Shown here piece after piece: positions 10,315-23,947 of a stretch of 64,000 bases of DNA. The stretch covers positions 4,836,001 to 4,900,000 of the forward strand of contig CM065650.1 in NCBI GenBank assembly GCA_033220425.1, written 5' to 3'. The stretch's first letter is position 1, and each line of letters starts with the position of its first letter. The stretch is from Lepraria neglecta. Its lineage: Eukaryota; Ascomycota; Lecanoromycetes; Lecanorales; Stereocaulaceae. The translations under genes and the position numbers were made by a program. The notes beneath the pieces were generated by a model. It did not search any database. It was not told where the DNA came from and worked only from the letters and a program-made list of their open reading frames with translations.

Positions 10315-12883
10315 CTTTGAGTACTCTTAAGGATAAGTACTATACTAAGAGACCCTAGGGTACCTATCCTAAGCTCCTTAGGAGGGAGTAGATAATAATA
10401 AAGGTGCCCTACTATTAATAAAGGACTTAGTAGATATATTAAGATAGCCTAGCCTAATTTATACTATAGAGAAAGAGATAAGCTTAAAGGATAGCTATTA
10501 TAGATATTATTATATCTAAAGTTCTAAAGGGACCTTATACCTATATAATAATACTCTACCTTTACTATTACTTACTTATATAGAAGAGTCTAGAAATAGA
10601 TTAATCTATTCCTAAAGAAATATATAGAAGATAATAATAAAGATAGAGAGATTAGGTAGTAGATAGAAAGTATAGTAATATTTAGGCTTAAAATCTACTA
10701 TATATTCGAACTATCTAATAAAGTTAATACGGCTATATAAACTATCTAGTACCTGACCTAAAAGAAGTTAGTATTAGAGTACTTAACTTAATTTTAATAG
10801 TATATAGTAAAGATAGACTAGGACGATAATATATTAATAACTATATACCGAAGAGGTCTTAAGGATAATATTAAAGATAAACTTATAAGGTTAGGGATTA
10901 TTATTAATACCCTAGATAAACTAATTAAAGAAGTAATCGAAATTAATAATAAACTATTTAAGAGGACTATAGAGAAAAGGTATAATAGAGGAGTTAGCGG
11001 AATAGGATACTTAAGCTTTTTTACTAAATCGAAGAGCTACTACCTAGGATATAAAGGGGACTCCGACCCTTATAGATATATACTAATAGAACTAGAATTT
11101 ATAGAAAAGAAAGGGAAACTAGCCTTTAAAGGCCTAATAAGGGGCAAGAAGTAGTAAGGGGGTAAGAAAATACTAAAGTATTATAGCTATAGTAAACCGA
11201 GCTACTTTGCTAGAGACTATAAGTTAAAAAATATAGTGTATTAACTATAGCTGAATATACTAGAAAGAGTATATACCTAGGATAATATAGACGGTACGCC
11301 TAAAGAGAATCTACTAATATAAGAATAAGCTAAGGAAGATATTAACTCCTAGTATAATAGGATAATATAAGATAAGCTTAATAAGGAATCTAATAATAAG
11401 GACGAATTTATAAATAAGTCTAACTCTTATATTAGGGACTAAGAAGAAAACCTAAATATTAGAGATAGTAGTAATATTTAAGAAGAAGAATTAGAGTAGG
11501 ATTAGGACTATAATATAATCGATCTAGAAGAGGAAGAAGCCCTTAGTATATTAGAAGCTAAGTAGGAAGATATACAACTACTAAGGGAATTAATACCTAG
11601 ATCTACTATATCTAAGGAAAAAGGAAACTCTAAGGAACTATAATAGGACGATAAGGAGCTAGATTATTAGCTTAATCGAAATCATCGAAGATATAAAGAG
11701 TTACCGTAGGAAGAATATACCACGCTTTATTATACCTAGTATAGTACGCTAAGGAGTATCAAGAAGGGACTAATAAGGGTATCTTGATATAGATATAACG
11801 TCTATTATAACTACAGAAAAAACGAATATCTATAGTATTTTATAACGAAAAGAATTTATTAGTTCTTTCTAGAGAATAATATAGGTTAGTTAGAATAAGT
11901 TAAGAAAGAAATAATATACTACCTATATACTAAGAAGTACTACCTTAAGGAATAGTATACCTATTTATATAATAACTATATAGAATATTTATAAGCAAAA
12001 TCCGAAGTAGGATTCCTATTCCTACTAGTAAAGCAGATAGAATCTATAGCGAGATTTCTATAGAGAAAAGAGTAATCCCTCGCGGTAGAGGTAGCCACGA
12101 GGAGATCAATATATTAACCCCTAAATAATATCTATATTCTATATAATATAATATATATATAAAGATACCGGTAATTATTAATAGATAGCGGACTATTATA
12201 ATAATAGATTCTAGAGCTACTAGAAACTTTATTTTATAAGATCTAGTATAGATAACTAAAATACTAACTTGAAAGAAGTCTCGATAGTATAAGATAGCTA
12301 ATAGATTAATACTATTAATAGGAAAGGTAGACGAAGAGATACTTTTATTACCTATTATAATTCAGCGCTACTATAAGGAGATTACCTTTAATATTATTAG
12401 GATAGCTACCTATTATATAATTTTAAGGTATACCTTAGTTAAAGAAGTATAACCTAATAATTAATTAGACTCGAGGAGTACTTAAGATAGATTAATCCGG
12501 GAATATTACTAGGATTATACCTATATATTAGTAGTATTTAATAGTAGATAAGAAGTCGAACTAAAGACTAGTCAAGGTATATATTACCTTAGCTTCGTAT
12601 AAGGACGATACTAAAAGGTAGTCTAACTCTATAGTTACTAGTAAAGGTTAGTAGGATAATAAAGTAAGAGTTAAGGGAGAAACTAATATACCCTCTATCC
12701 TTTAGGAATATAATAGGTAGATATACTTATTCGAGGAAGAGATAAATATAGAAGTATTACCTAAGTACTAGCTATAGGATTATAAGATCGAACTCGAACC
12801 TAGTAAGTAACTAATATTTGGACCTATTTATATATTATTAGAAAAGGAACTTAAAGTACTTTATAGGTATATTAACGAGAACC

Positions 12884-13470
12884 TATAGCCCGGAAAGATA
12901 TGGGATATCCCATAGGATATCCCAAGGGTTGGGTATGGGATTCCGGTATGGGATGGGATTAGAAGATCCTAAATCCCATATCTTGTAGGAGATATGGGAT
13001 GGGATCTCAATGGGATATCCCACGGTATGGGATATTGGTGGGATTATCTAATAGTACGGGATATTTTCGGGATATCCCAGTGGCGGATAAGATAAGACCT
13101 ATACTTGGAATTTCTAGTCATCATTCTAGTCATCAAAACTTCAAATATTTTTTTGAATATTCTATAATTCTATATTTCCTACTAGAATATCCTATATTAT
13201 AGAATATTCAAAAAAATATTTGAAGTTTTGATAACTAGAATGATGACTAGAAATTCCAAGTATAGGTCTTATCTTATCCGCCACTGGGATATCCCGAAAA
13301 TATCCCGTACCATTAGATAATCCCACCAATATCCCATACCGTGGGATATCCCATTGAGATCCCATACCTCCTACTAATGGTATGGGATTTCAGACCTTGA
13401 TACTATACCATACCCCGGGATGGGTAAGAGAGCCAATATCCCATACCATCCCATATCTTTCCGGGCCATA
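12884..13470. mobile_element. Hairpin MITE, copy 1 (587 bp), in the reverse-transcriptase region of B
   Basis: Terminal inverted repeats of 23 bp start TATAGCCCGGAAAGATATGG, with one mismatch between ends. The element is flanked by the 8-bp target duplication CGAGAACC (12876-12883 and 13471-13478), in a stretch that is continuous in A1 and A2. The interior has two nearly perfect inverted arms of 167 bp (13001-13167 and 13197-13363) around a 29-bp spacer, so the single strand would fold into a long hairpin. It is rich in the motif GGGATATCCC. No transposase is encoded. The 8-bp duplication fits the hAT superfamily, although the terminal bases do not match the hAT consensus well. Confidence 0.88.
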
Positions 13471-15173
13471 CGAGAACCTTAAAAAGGGATTTATTTAGGA
13501 ATCTAAATTACTAGTAGATTATCTAATCCTCTTTATACTAAAGAAGGATAGAAGCTTATAGCTATATATCGACTATTAAAAGTTAAACGATATTATAATT
13601 AATAATAGGTATCCTTTACCTAATATCGGCGAGCTATAGGATCGGCTTAGTAAGGTAAAGATATTTACTAAACTAGATCTTAGAGGTATATATAACTTAA
13701 TTTAGATAAAAGAAGGTGAGGAATAGAAAACTACCTTCTAAATAAGATATAGCTACTATAAATATCTAGTAATACCGTTTAGACTTACTAACGCACTAGT
13801 AACCTACTAAGTACTTATTAATAATATTATATAAGTATATTTAGATTAAATAGCGATAGCGTACCTTAATAATATACTAATTTATTCTAAGAATAAGAGA
13901 GAATATATAGAGTATATACTAGATATCCTCGGATACCTATTATAAGTGAAACTTCTTCTTAAACTAGAAAAGTACGAGTTCTATAAAGAATCGGTAGAAT
14001 TTCTAGGATTTATAGTTAGTATAAAAGGTATTAGTATAAGCCCGGAAAAGATTAAGGCTATAGCTAAATAGCCTATACTATAGGATATTAAAGTAGTATA
14101 AAGCTTCTCTAGATTCGCTAACTTTAATAGAAAGTTTATTAAGGGCTACTCTAAGAAAGTACTACCTCTAACAGATATTATAAAGAAAGATATTAGGTTT
14201 ATATAGGGGAAAGACTAATAAAAAGTATTCGAGACACTAAAGAAAGCATATATAGATCTACTAGTACTCTATACCTTTTAGGCTAATATACCGGCCTATA
14301 TTAAAATAGATACCTCAGATCTTATAATCGGAGTATACCTATATTAGGAGAAAGATAGAAAGTAGTATCTAGTTACCTACTATTCAAGAAAAATATTAGT
14401 AGCTAAATAAAACTATAATATATACAATAAAGAACTACTTACTATAGTTTATATACTATAGAATTAGTAAGTATATATAGAGAGCTACTTAGACCTAACC
14501 ATCTTTATAGACTATAAGAACCTTCTTAACTTTATAATAATAAAAGAGTTAAATAGAAGGTAAGTCTAATAGTTAGAACTATTAGGTTAATATAAGTTTA
14601 AGATAACCTATACCCTAGGAAAGGATAATAGTCGAGTAGATGCCCTTAGTAGGCGATTAGACTATATAGAAGAGAAAAACGTTATAGAACGGCCAATCCT
14701 AAAGGAAGAAGCGGACGGATCACTAATCCTATACTAGGTATTAGTAGTAACCCTTCGTATATCAGGACCTAATATAATAGATAGGATTATAAAGGCCTAT
14801 AATAACGATATATTCGTAACAAACCTACGAAAGGATTAGCAAAATTTAGTATTACTTAAATACTAGGATAAGATCTACTTGCCTAATATATATATTAAGG
14901 AAGTAATTAGGGATTACTACGATAACCCTTTATAAGGTTACCTAGGAATATCTAAGATAATAGAACTCCTAGGACAAGGATATATAGTACTAAAGCTTCG
15001 GGTATACGTTGAATAATATATTAAAGAGTATATATAGTATTAGTAGAATAAGGCGGTATAATACGCCAAGTATAGATAAATATAGTTTACTCCTATACTA
15101 GAGTTACTATAGGATAATATTATAATAGACTTTATAGTTAAACTACTACCTTTAAAGGATCTAGCTATATAAG

Positions 15174-15682
15174 TGTTACGATCAGGAAACATGATCAGGG
15201 ATACGCTCATAGAGCGTAGCGCCCGTCATAGTTCGAGTCGACGAGTCGGTGTCCGACTCGGACAGACCCTGAAGGCTTGGCATATTAAGCGATGAGCGCA
15301 GTGGTCGCAATGAGCGCAGATACGATCAGTGCGATCAGTGCGATCAGGAAGGCTTGGTATGTTAAGCGATAAGCGCAGTGGTCGCAATGAGCGCAGATGC
15401 GATCAGTGCGATCAGTGCGATCAAGAATACTTGACATGGATTTCGTATATCTATATATACGGAGTACTACTCACCACTTGGAGCATCGTGCTCAACTTAC
15501 TATTCAATTATCTACTATATACGATAGATCTCTTAGGCTAGGCACTGAACATATATTATCTGATTATATACTAGACCCGCTTAGCATTACTTGAAGCCTG
15601 CTTTATACTCTTATCAGGTTATACCTCTATCCCTATTAAGAATCAATCTATAGAACCACCGTACGCAACGTAGTTTATAATA
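15174..15682 (+). repeat. 5' LTR of A2 (509 bp)
   Basis: Starts TGTTACGATCAGG and ends at 15682 before CTTTAAGCACCC. Two tandem units of 77 bp start at GGCTTGG 15274 and 15351. Open frames at 15329-15594 are chance frames inside this LTR. Confidence 0.88.
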
Positions 15683-18600
15683 CTTTAAGCACCCTTAAGG
15701 ATAAGTACTATACTAAGAGACCCTAGGGTACCTACCCTAAGCTCCTTAGGAGGAGGAAGCGGATAGAGACGCCCTACTATTAACGAAGGACTTAGTAGGT
15801 ATATTAAGATAGCCTAGCCCGACTTATACTATAGAGAGAGAGATAAGCTCGAGGGATAGCTATCCTAGGTATTATTATATCTAAAGTTCTAAGGGGACCT
15901 TATACCTATATAACGATATCCTACCTTTACTATTACTTACTTATATAGGAGAGCCTAAAAATAGGTTAATCTATTCCTAAAAAAGTATATAGAAGATAAT
16001 AACAAGGATAGTAAGATTAAGCAGTAGATAGAAAGTATAGTAATATTCAGGCTTGAAATCCGCTATATATTCGGACTATCTAATAAAGTTAATATAGCGA
16101 TATAAACTATCCAGTACTTAACTCAGAAGAAGTCTATATTAGAATATTCGACTTAGTTCTAGTAGTATATAGCGAAGACTAACTAGGACGATAACGTATT
16201 AATAACTATATACCGAAGAGGTCTAAAGGATAACGTCAAGGACGAACTTATAAGGTCAGGGATTATCCTTAATACCCTTAATAAACTAATCGAAGAAGTA
16301 ATTAAAATTAATAATAAGTTATTTAAAAGGACTATAGAAAAAAGGTATAACGGAGGAGTCGGTAGGATAGGATACTCGAGCTTTTTTACTAAATCGAAGA
16401 GCTACCGCCTAGGTTATAAAGAATGTAACCCTTACGGACTAGTACTAATAGAACTAGATTTTATAGAGAAGAAAGGTAAACAGGCCTTTAGAGGGCCAGC
16501 TAGGGGCAAGAAGCAGCAAGGGGGCAGAAAGAAAACACTCACGTGTTATAGCTATAGTAAACCGGGCTACTTCGCTAGAGACTGTAAGTCGAAAAACATA
16601 GTACATCGATAGCAGCTAAATATACTAGAAAAGGTATAGGACTAGGATAGTAATTCTGGTAGAATCTTACCAATATAGAACGAAGTCGACGGCTAGTAAC
16701 TAGAAGAAGAATCTAACTTAGGAGATAAGGAGTTCTCTGATAATAGCTTCACGAATAAAGCTAATACTCGGATAGGGAAGCTATATATTAGAGATAGTAG
16801 TAACGCCTAGGGAAAGTAACCTAAGTAGGATTAGGATAAGGAAGAATTAGAATAGGAAGTTATAATTAAAAGAAAAGGACTACCGATAATACCTAAACCT
16901 AGATCTACTATATCTAAGGAGAGAAGAGAATACTCAGAGGAAGAAAGACTAAGAGAATTCTAGAACGATTTTAGTATCTCAGACTTTAGGTATAACTACT
17001 ATTACCCTAAATATAAGGAAGTCTACTAGAGATAGTATATAGAGAATAGTTACGACTATTATAGAATTAACCGCAGAAAGGAACTAGAAGTTCTAACAAA
17101 ATCATCCTATAGTAATTACTAGTACTATAAGTATAAGGATAATAGATACCCTTAGTACTTAGTAAGAAAACGATAACTAAGCTACTTCCTATACAAGAAA
17201 GACGAGGAAGAAGTATACTATAGAAACCAAATAAGACGCTGGAGTCTAGAAGTAAACCAGTACTACCTATAATAGTAGTATATATATTTGTACGATAACT
17301 ATAAGAAACATAAGTTCGAGAAATAACTTGCAGGATTCCTCCCTGTACAGGGAAAAGAGTAATCCCTTGTAGTAGGGGTAGCTATAAGGAGATTAATATA
17401 TTAACCCCTAAACAACATCTGTGTTCCGCGCAATATAATATATATATAAAAACACCGGTAATCGTTAATAGACAGCGGACCGTTGCGATAATAGATTCTA
17501 GAGCTACTAGAAATTTCATCTTACGAGATCTGGTATAGATAACTGGAATACCAACTTGGAAGAAGTTATACTAGTATAATCTTTAGATAGCTAATAGGTT
17601 AATACTATTAATAGGAAAGGTAGACGAAGAGATACTTTCGTTACCTATTATAATTTAGCGCTACTATAAGGAGATTACCTTTAATATTATTAGGATAGCT
17701 ACCTATTATATAATTTTAGGAATACCTTAGTTAAAGAAGTATAACCTAATAATCAATTAGGCTCGAGGAGTACTCAAGATAGATTAATCCGGCAATATTA
17801 CTAGGATTATACCTACGTATTAGCAGCGTTTAATAGTAGATAAGAAGTTGAACCGAAGACCGGTCGAGGTATATATTACCTTAGCTTCGTATAAGGACGG
17901 TACTAAAAGGTAGTCCGACTCTATAGTTACTAGTAAAGGTTAGTAGGATAATAAAGTAAGAGATAAGGGAGGAACTAATATACCCTCTATCCCTTAGGAA
18001 TATAGTAAGTAGGTATACTTATTCGAGGAAGAGACGAATATAGAAGTATTATCTAAGTACTAGCTATAGGATTATAAGATCGAACTCGAACCTAGTAAGC
18101 AACTAATATTTGGACCTATTTACGTATTATTAGAAAAGGAACTTAAAGTACTTCGCGGGTATATTAACGAGAACCTTAAAAAGGGATTTATTCGGGAATC
18201 CAAATTACTAGTAGGTTACCTAATCCTCTTTATACCGAAGAAGGATAGAAGCTTAAGACTATATATCGACTATCGAAAGTTAAACAATATTACTATTAAG
18301 AATAGATATCTATTGCTAAATATAGGAGAGCTATAGGATCGGCTCGGAAAAGCAAAGATATTTACTAAACTAGATCTTAGAGGCGTATATAATCTAATTT
18401 AGATAAAAGGAGGCGAAGAATAGAAGACTACCTTCCGAACAAGATATAGCTACTATAAATACCTAGTAATACCGTTTAGACTTACCAACGCACTAGTAAC
18501 CTACTAAGTACTTATTAATAATATCGTACGAGTATACTTAGATCGAACAGCGATAGCGTACCTTAATAATATACTAATTTATTCTAAGAATAAGAAAGAA

Positions 18601-20939
18601 TATATAGAGTATATATAGGACGTCCTCGGATACCTATTATAAGTAAAACTTCTTCTTAAACCAGAAAAGTGCGAATTCTACAGGGAATTAGTAGAGTTTC
18701 TAGGATTTATAGTTAGTATAAAAGGTATTAGTATAAACCCGGAGAAGATTAAGGCTATAGCTAAATAGCCTATACTATAGGACGTCAAAGCAGTATAAAG
18801 CTTCTTAGGATTTACTAACTTTAACAGGAAGTTCATCGAGGGCTACTCCAAGAAGGTACTACTACTAATAGATATTACGAAGAAAGATATCGGGTTTATA
18901 TAGGGAAAAGACTAATAGAAATCATTCGACATATTAAAGAAAGTATATACAGATCTACTAGTACTCTATACCTTTTAAATAAACGAGCTAGCTCGTATTA
19001 AAATAGACGTATTGGATCTTGTAATAGGAGTATACTTATACTAGATAAAAGACTAAAAATAGTATCTAGTTACCTACTATTCAAGGAAGATATTAGTAGT
19101 AGAATAGAACTATGATATATACGACAAGGAGTTACTTACTATAGTATATATACTTTAGAACTGGCGAGTATACGTAGAAAGCTACTCGGACTTAACTATC
19201 TTTACGGACTATAAGAACCTTCTTAACTTTATAATAATAAAGGAGTTAAATAGATAATAGGTCCGATAGTTAGAACTACTAGGTCAATATAAGTTTAAGA
19301 TAACCTATACCCTAGAGAAGGATAATAGTCGAGTAGATACCCTTAGCAGGCGATTAGACTATATAGAAGAGAAGAATATTATAGAGTAACTAATCCTAAA
19401 GAAAGAAGCGGACGGCTTATTAGTACTATACCAGGTATTAGCTATAACCCTTCGTATAACGGGACCTAATACGACTAACAGGATCGTAAAGGCCTATAAA
19501 GATAATACATTCGCAACAACCCTAAGGAAGGATTAGCTAGATACTATATTACTTAAATACTAGGAGAGGACTTATCTACCTGAATAATACACCGAAGAAG
19601 TGATTAGGGATTACTATAACGACCCTTTACAAGGTTACCCAGGAGTATCTAAAATAGTAGAACTCCTAGGACGAGGATACGCGGCGCCGAAGCTTCGAGC
19701 GCGCGTTAAATAATACATTAAAGAATATATCGAGTACCAGCAGAATAAGGCTGCATGATACGCTAAGTACGGACAAATATAGTTTGCTCCTATACTAGAG
19801 TCACTATAGGATAATGTCACAATGGACTTCGTAGTTAAACTACCACCTTCGAAAGATCCAGCTACGCAGGATACCTTCAACTCGATTATAGTCATTATAG
19901 ATAAACTTATAAAATATACAATCATAATACCTTTCAAGGAGATATATAGGGTAGACTAGTTAGCCTTTATACTACTCGATAAGCTAATAAGGGATTATAG
20001 TATACCAAAGTCGATAATATCCGACAGAGATAAACTATTCACTTCCAACTACTAGAGAACGCTAATAGCAGCAATTAGAACTAAACTTCGGATATTAATA
20101 GTATATCACCTATAGACTAATAGATAGATAGAACGTGCAAATCAAACAATAGAAGTATACCTGAGATATTATATAAACCGGAAGTAGGATAACTAGGTTT
20201 CACTACTTCCGATAGTATAACTAGCATATAATAACAAGCGGTCAGATATAACCGGACTAACCCCATTCTTTGCCAACTATAGAAAGAATATAAACATATT
20301 TCTATAACTAAGGGAGGGACCTAATATAGAAAGAGCCTTAGTTAAGGTAGAAGAGCTAAAGAATTTATATAGGGATATATAAAGGTCTATTAAGAGCTCT
20401 AATAAGAAGTTAAAGGGATAGATCGATAAGAAAAGAAAGAATATTCCTCAGCTAAAAGAGGGGGATAAAGTATACCTCCTAATAAAAAATATAAGGATAA
20501 CGAGACTAAGTAAGAAACTAGATTACGTTAAGGTCGGACCATTCTTGATCAAACGGTTAAAAGGACCAGTTAACTATAAACTCCAATTACCACCTGACAC
20601 CAAAGTATATCCGGTATTCTATATCTTACTCTTGGAGCCAGCGGACTCTAATATACCTCTCTAAGAAATGTTTTACTATAACGTTAAGGAAGAAACAGAG
20701 TTCGAGGTTAAAAGGATTCTAAATCAGATCGATTAGAAATATCTAGTTAAATAGAAAGGGTACGACGATACCGAAAACACCTGGGAACCCCTTAAGAACC
20801 TCCGGAACTGCCAGGACCTTCTATAGGAGTTCCGGGAACGATCGGGAAGGAGGACCAATCGGTTCCGGCTAGGAAGCCAAATTGTTCGGACGAGACGTTA
20901 AATATCTAATTATTAGGAATACTTAGGACAGACCGCTAG

Positions 20940-21355
20940 TCTTCTTCCAACTCCTTAATATTCTATATCTCTCAGTCTATAATCTTCCGCTTTTTATTTT
21001 TAAGATGTTTATACTATATCTAAAGGCGTGTCAGCGTAGTCTAAAGACGTATAGATTCCTCTATTGATTTTCGTATATAATCCTCGAGCTCTTCGCGCGT
21101 ATTTTTTAACTATAACTACACTTCCTTTCGTTCCGTCTTAATACGACGTATTTCGAGAGGCGATACTATAAGGTCGTATTTCCTACCGCTGCCCACACAG
21201 TTAGAATACCTATCGGACCCTGTACCTATCAGGTACTATTTACCGCTGGTAACACATCGGGAGTACAGCCGTATAACAACTTCGTTTAGCTCACTGGCCA
21301 ACACCGTTCGGCGGACGGTCGGTTTATCTAAACATTTAGTACGTCGGGGTAGTAT
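20940..21355 (-). pseudogene. Antisense Zn2Cys6-like ORF of A2 (decayed)
   Basis: Equivalent position and spacing to the A1 copy. The frame starts at the TAT (21353-21355) complementary to a RIP-altered ATG, next to the polypurine side of the 3' LTR, and runs convergent to pol. The six-position Cys spacing, the following D-L-x-V-S-P motif and the basic run R-R-I-K are kept, with most cluster positions reading Tyr. Confidence 0.55.
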
Positions 21356-21403
21356 AAAGGATAGATAGTTTCTCAGGACGAGAAATCTGGGAGAGGGAGC
21401 TAA

Positions 21404-21912
21404 TATTACAATCAGGAAATATAATCAGGGATACGCTCATGGAGCGTAGCGCCCGTTATAGTTCGAGTCGACGAGTCGGTATCCGACTCGGACAGACCCT
21501 GAAGGCTTGGCATATTAAGCGATGAGCGCAGTGGTCGCAATGAGCGCAGATGCGATCAGTGCGATCAGTGCGATCAGGAAGGCTTGGCATATTAAGCGAT
21601 GAGCGCAGTAGTCGTAATGAGCGCAGATACGATCAGTGCGATCAGTGCGATCAAGAATGCTTGGCATGGATTTCGTATGTCTATATATGCGGAGCACTGC
21701 TCACCACTTGGAGCATCGTGCTTAACTTGCTATTCAATTGTCTACTACATACGATAGATCTCTTAGGCTAGGCACTGAACATATATCATCTAATCATATA
21801 CCAGACCCGCTTAGCATCACTTGAAGCCTGCTTCATACTCTTGTCAGGTTGTACCTCCATCCCCATTGAGAATCAATCCATAGAACCACCGCACGCAACG
21901 TGGTTCGTAACA
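21404..21912 (+). repeat. 3' LTR of A2 (509 bp)
   Basis: Begins TATTACAATCAGG and ends GTAACA, followed by ATAAG and the resumed integrase sequence of B. Confidence 0.88.
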
Positions 21913-22984
21913 ATAAGATACCTTCGACTTAATTATAGTTATTATAGATAAACTTATAAAGTATACGATTATAATACTATTCAAAGAAACCTATAAAGCG
22001 GATTAGTTAGTATTCGTACTACTAGATAGGTTAATAAGGGGTTATAGTATACTAAAGTCGATAATATCCGATAGAGATAGGTTATTTACTTCTAACTACT
22101 AGAGAATACTTATAGTAGTAATTAGAACTAAACTTCGGATATTAATAGTATATTACCTATAGAATAATAGATAAATAGAATATATAAATTAAATAATAGA
22201 AGTATACTTAAGGTATTATATAAACTAGAAATAAGATAACTAGATTTTACTACTTCTAATAGTATAACTAGCGTATAATAATAAGAGATTAGATATAACG
22301 GGACTAATACTATTCTTTACTAACTATAGGAAGAATATAAATATATTCCTATAATTAAGAGAAGGACCGAATATAGAGAAAGCCCTAGTTAAGGCTAAGG
22401 AACTTAAGGAATTATATAGAGATATATAAAAATCTATTAAAAATTCAAATAGTAAGTTAAGGGAATAAGTAAATAAAAAAAGAAAGAATATTCCTTAGCT
22501 AAAAGAGGGGGATAAAGTATACCTCCTAATAAAAAATATAAGAATAATAAGACTAAGTAAGAAACTAGATTATATTAAGGTTAGACTATTCTTAATTAAA
22601 CGGGTAAAAGGACCCGTTAACTATAAACTTAAACTCCTACCTGACGCTAAGGTATATCCGGTATTCTTTATCTTACTCCTAGAGCTAGTAGACTCTAATA
22701 TACCTTTTTAAGAAATATTCTATTATAATATTAAGGAAGAAATAGAGTATAAGGTTAAGAGGATTCTAGATAGAAGAAATTAGTTCTATCTAGTTAAATA
22801 GAAAGGGTATAACAAAACGGAGAATACCTAGGAACCTCTTAGGAACCTTGTAGGGAACTATAGGGAATATCTATAAGAGTTCTATTAGAGATAAGAGAAG
22901 ACTAGTTAAAACTCTTAGGAGCTCCTAGCCTACCGGGGAAATTAAAACGCTCGGAGCTGATATTAAATATTAAATCATTAGGAA

Positions 22985-23402
22985 TAGTAGGGATCTGGTC
23001 CCTCTCTAACTCCTGGATGTTTTAAACCTCTCGGTTAACTAACTTCTTCTTCTCTTCCTCTATATATTTATACTATATTTAAAGACACGCTAGCTTAGAC
23101 TACTCGCGTACTATTTCCTTTACTAGCTAATCTACTCTTTCGCGAGTTAACTTTAGCTATAATTATATTACCTTTCGCTTAGATTCGATACAACGTATTT
23201 TAAGGGGTAATACTATAAGGTTATATTTTCTACTACTAGTAATATAATTAGAATATTAATCGGAGTTAGTACCTATTAAGTACTACTTCCTAGCAGCGGT
23301 ACATCGGGAATAAGGATATATTATAACTTTAACTAGTTTACTAGCTAACTCCTTCTTACGGATAGCTGGATTAGATGATTATTTAGTACGGTAGGGTAGT
23401 AT
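22985..23402 (-). pseudogene. Antisense Zn2Cys6-like ORF of B (decayed)
   Basis: Minus-strand frame from 23402 toward pol. The cluster spacing is exact; the second position is Cys and the remaining positions read Tyr. The start ATG reads ATA and two further stops are visible. B has quite different LTRs from A, yet keeps the same antisense frame in the same place. Confidence 0.55.
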
Positions 23403-23449
23403 AAAGGATGGATAGTTTCTTAGGACGAGAAATCTAGAAGGGGGGCTAG

Positions 23450-23873
23450 TATTAGAACTAGAGGTTCTAACAGGACTGTCGCGAAGGATAGAATACTTCA
23501 GATAGGATAAGTTTGGATCGCACGCTAACTAAACGGATCGTATTGATCAGGATTCAGATCGCATTAATCAGGATTCAGATCGCATTGATCACGATCTAGA
23601 TCGCATTGATCCGAACGGCTTGGCATGATTTCCTATTGCTATATATAGGAGCACTCGCTTATCACTTGGAGTACTATACTTAACTTCTATTTCTATCTAG
23701 TATCTACTATATACGATAGATCTCTTAGGCTAGGTACTGAATATATATTACCTGATCATATACCAGACCGCTTAGCATTATCTAAAGCCTGCTTCATACT
23801 CTTGTCAGGTTACACCTCCATCCCTATTGAGAATCAATCTATATACGACATAGCACGCAACGTGTTCGTGACA
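23450..23873 (+). repeat. 3' LTR of chromovirus B (424 bp, intact)
   Basis: Begins TATTAGAACT after the tract GGGGGCTAG and ends GTGACA, followed by the duplication CTAGT. This copy shows the uninterrupted sequence at the site where A1 entered the 5' LTR. Confidence 0.88.
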
Positions 23874-23947
23874 CTAGTTAGATAATCCTAAGTAACCCTC
23901 CTTTAGTCTCCTTGGCCTAGTCTATTACCTATCTTTCTTCTAATAAT

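Larger units (their letters stand above)
15174..21912 (+). mobile_element. Gypsy chromovirus A2, 6739 bp, RIP-decayed, inside the integrase of B
   Basis: LTRs of 509 bp (15174-15682 and 21404-21912), target duplication ATAAG (15169-15173 and 21913-21917). Collinear with A1 at exactly the same length. Relics: gag about 15790-17300, with a readable stretch upstream of the zinc knuckle at about 16544-16590 (first and last Cys kept, second Cys and His now Tyr); protease DSxAT near 17495; reverse transcriptase YLNNIL near 18559; RNase H; integrase about 19560-20350; chromodomain about 20700-20835, still legible with KGYDDTENTWEPLKNL. It is less decayed than A1 in several stretches but still full of TAG codons. 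It keeps a full antisense frame at its 3' end. Confidence 0.9.
3147..23873 (+). mobile_element. Gypsy chromovirus B, RIP-decayed, split by three nested elements
   Basis: The LTRs are 424 bp: 5' in two pieces (3147-3398 and 10143-10314), 3' at 23450-23873. The target duplication CTAGT is at 3142-3146 and 23874-23878. After removing A1, the MITE and A2 with their duplications, the element is about 6.64 kb. Internal order in relics: gag with a zinc knuckle near 11179 (Cys and His turned to Tyr); aspartic protease DSxAT near 12207; reverse transcriptase with YLNNIL near 13860 (catalytic Asp turned to Asn); RNase H; integrase, interrupted at 15173 and resumed at 21918; chromodomain about 22735-22880; polypurine tract GGGGGCTAG before the 3' LTR. 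Dozens of in-frame TAG codons make it non-autonomous. The antisense Zn2Cys6-like frame is listed separately. Confidence 0.88.

Noticed and set aside
12999-13202. Open frame of 67 codons in the MITE
   Set aside because: It lies on one arm of a near-perfect inverted repeat and reads through its centre; no protein-like features.
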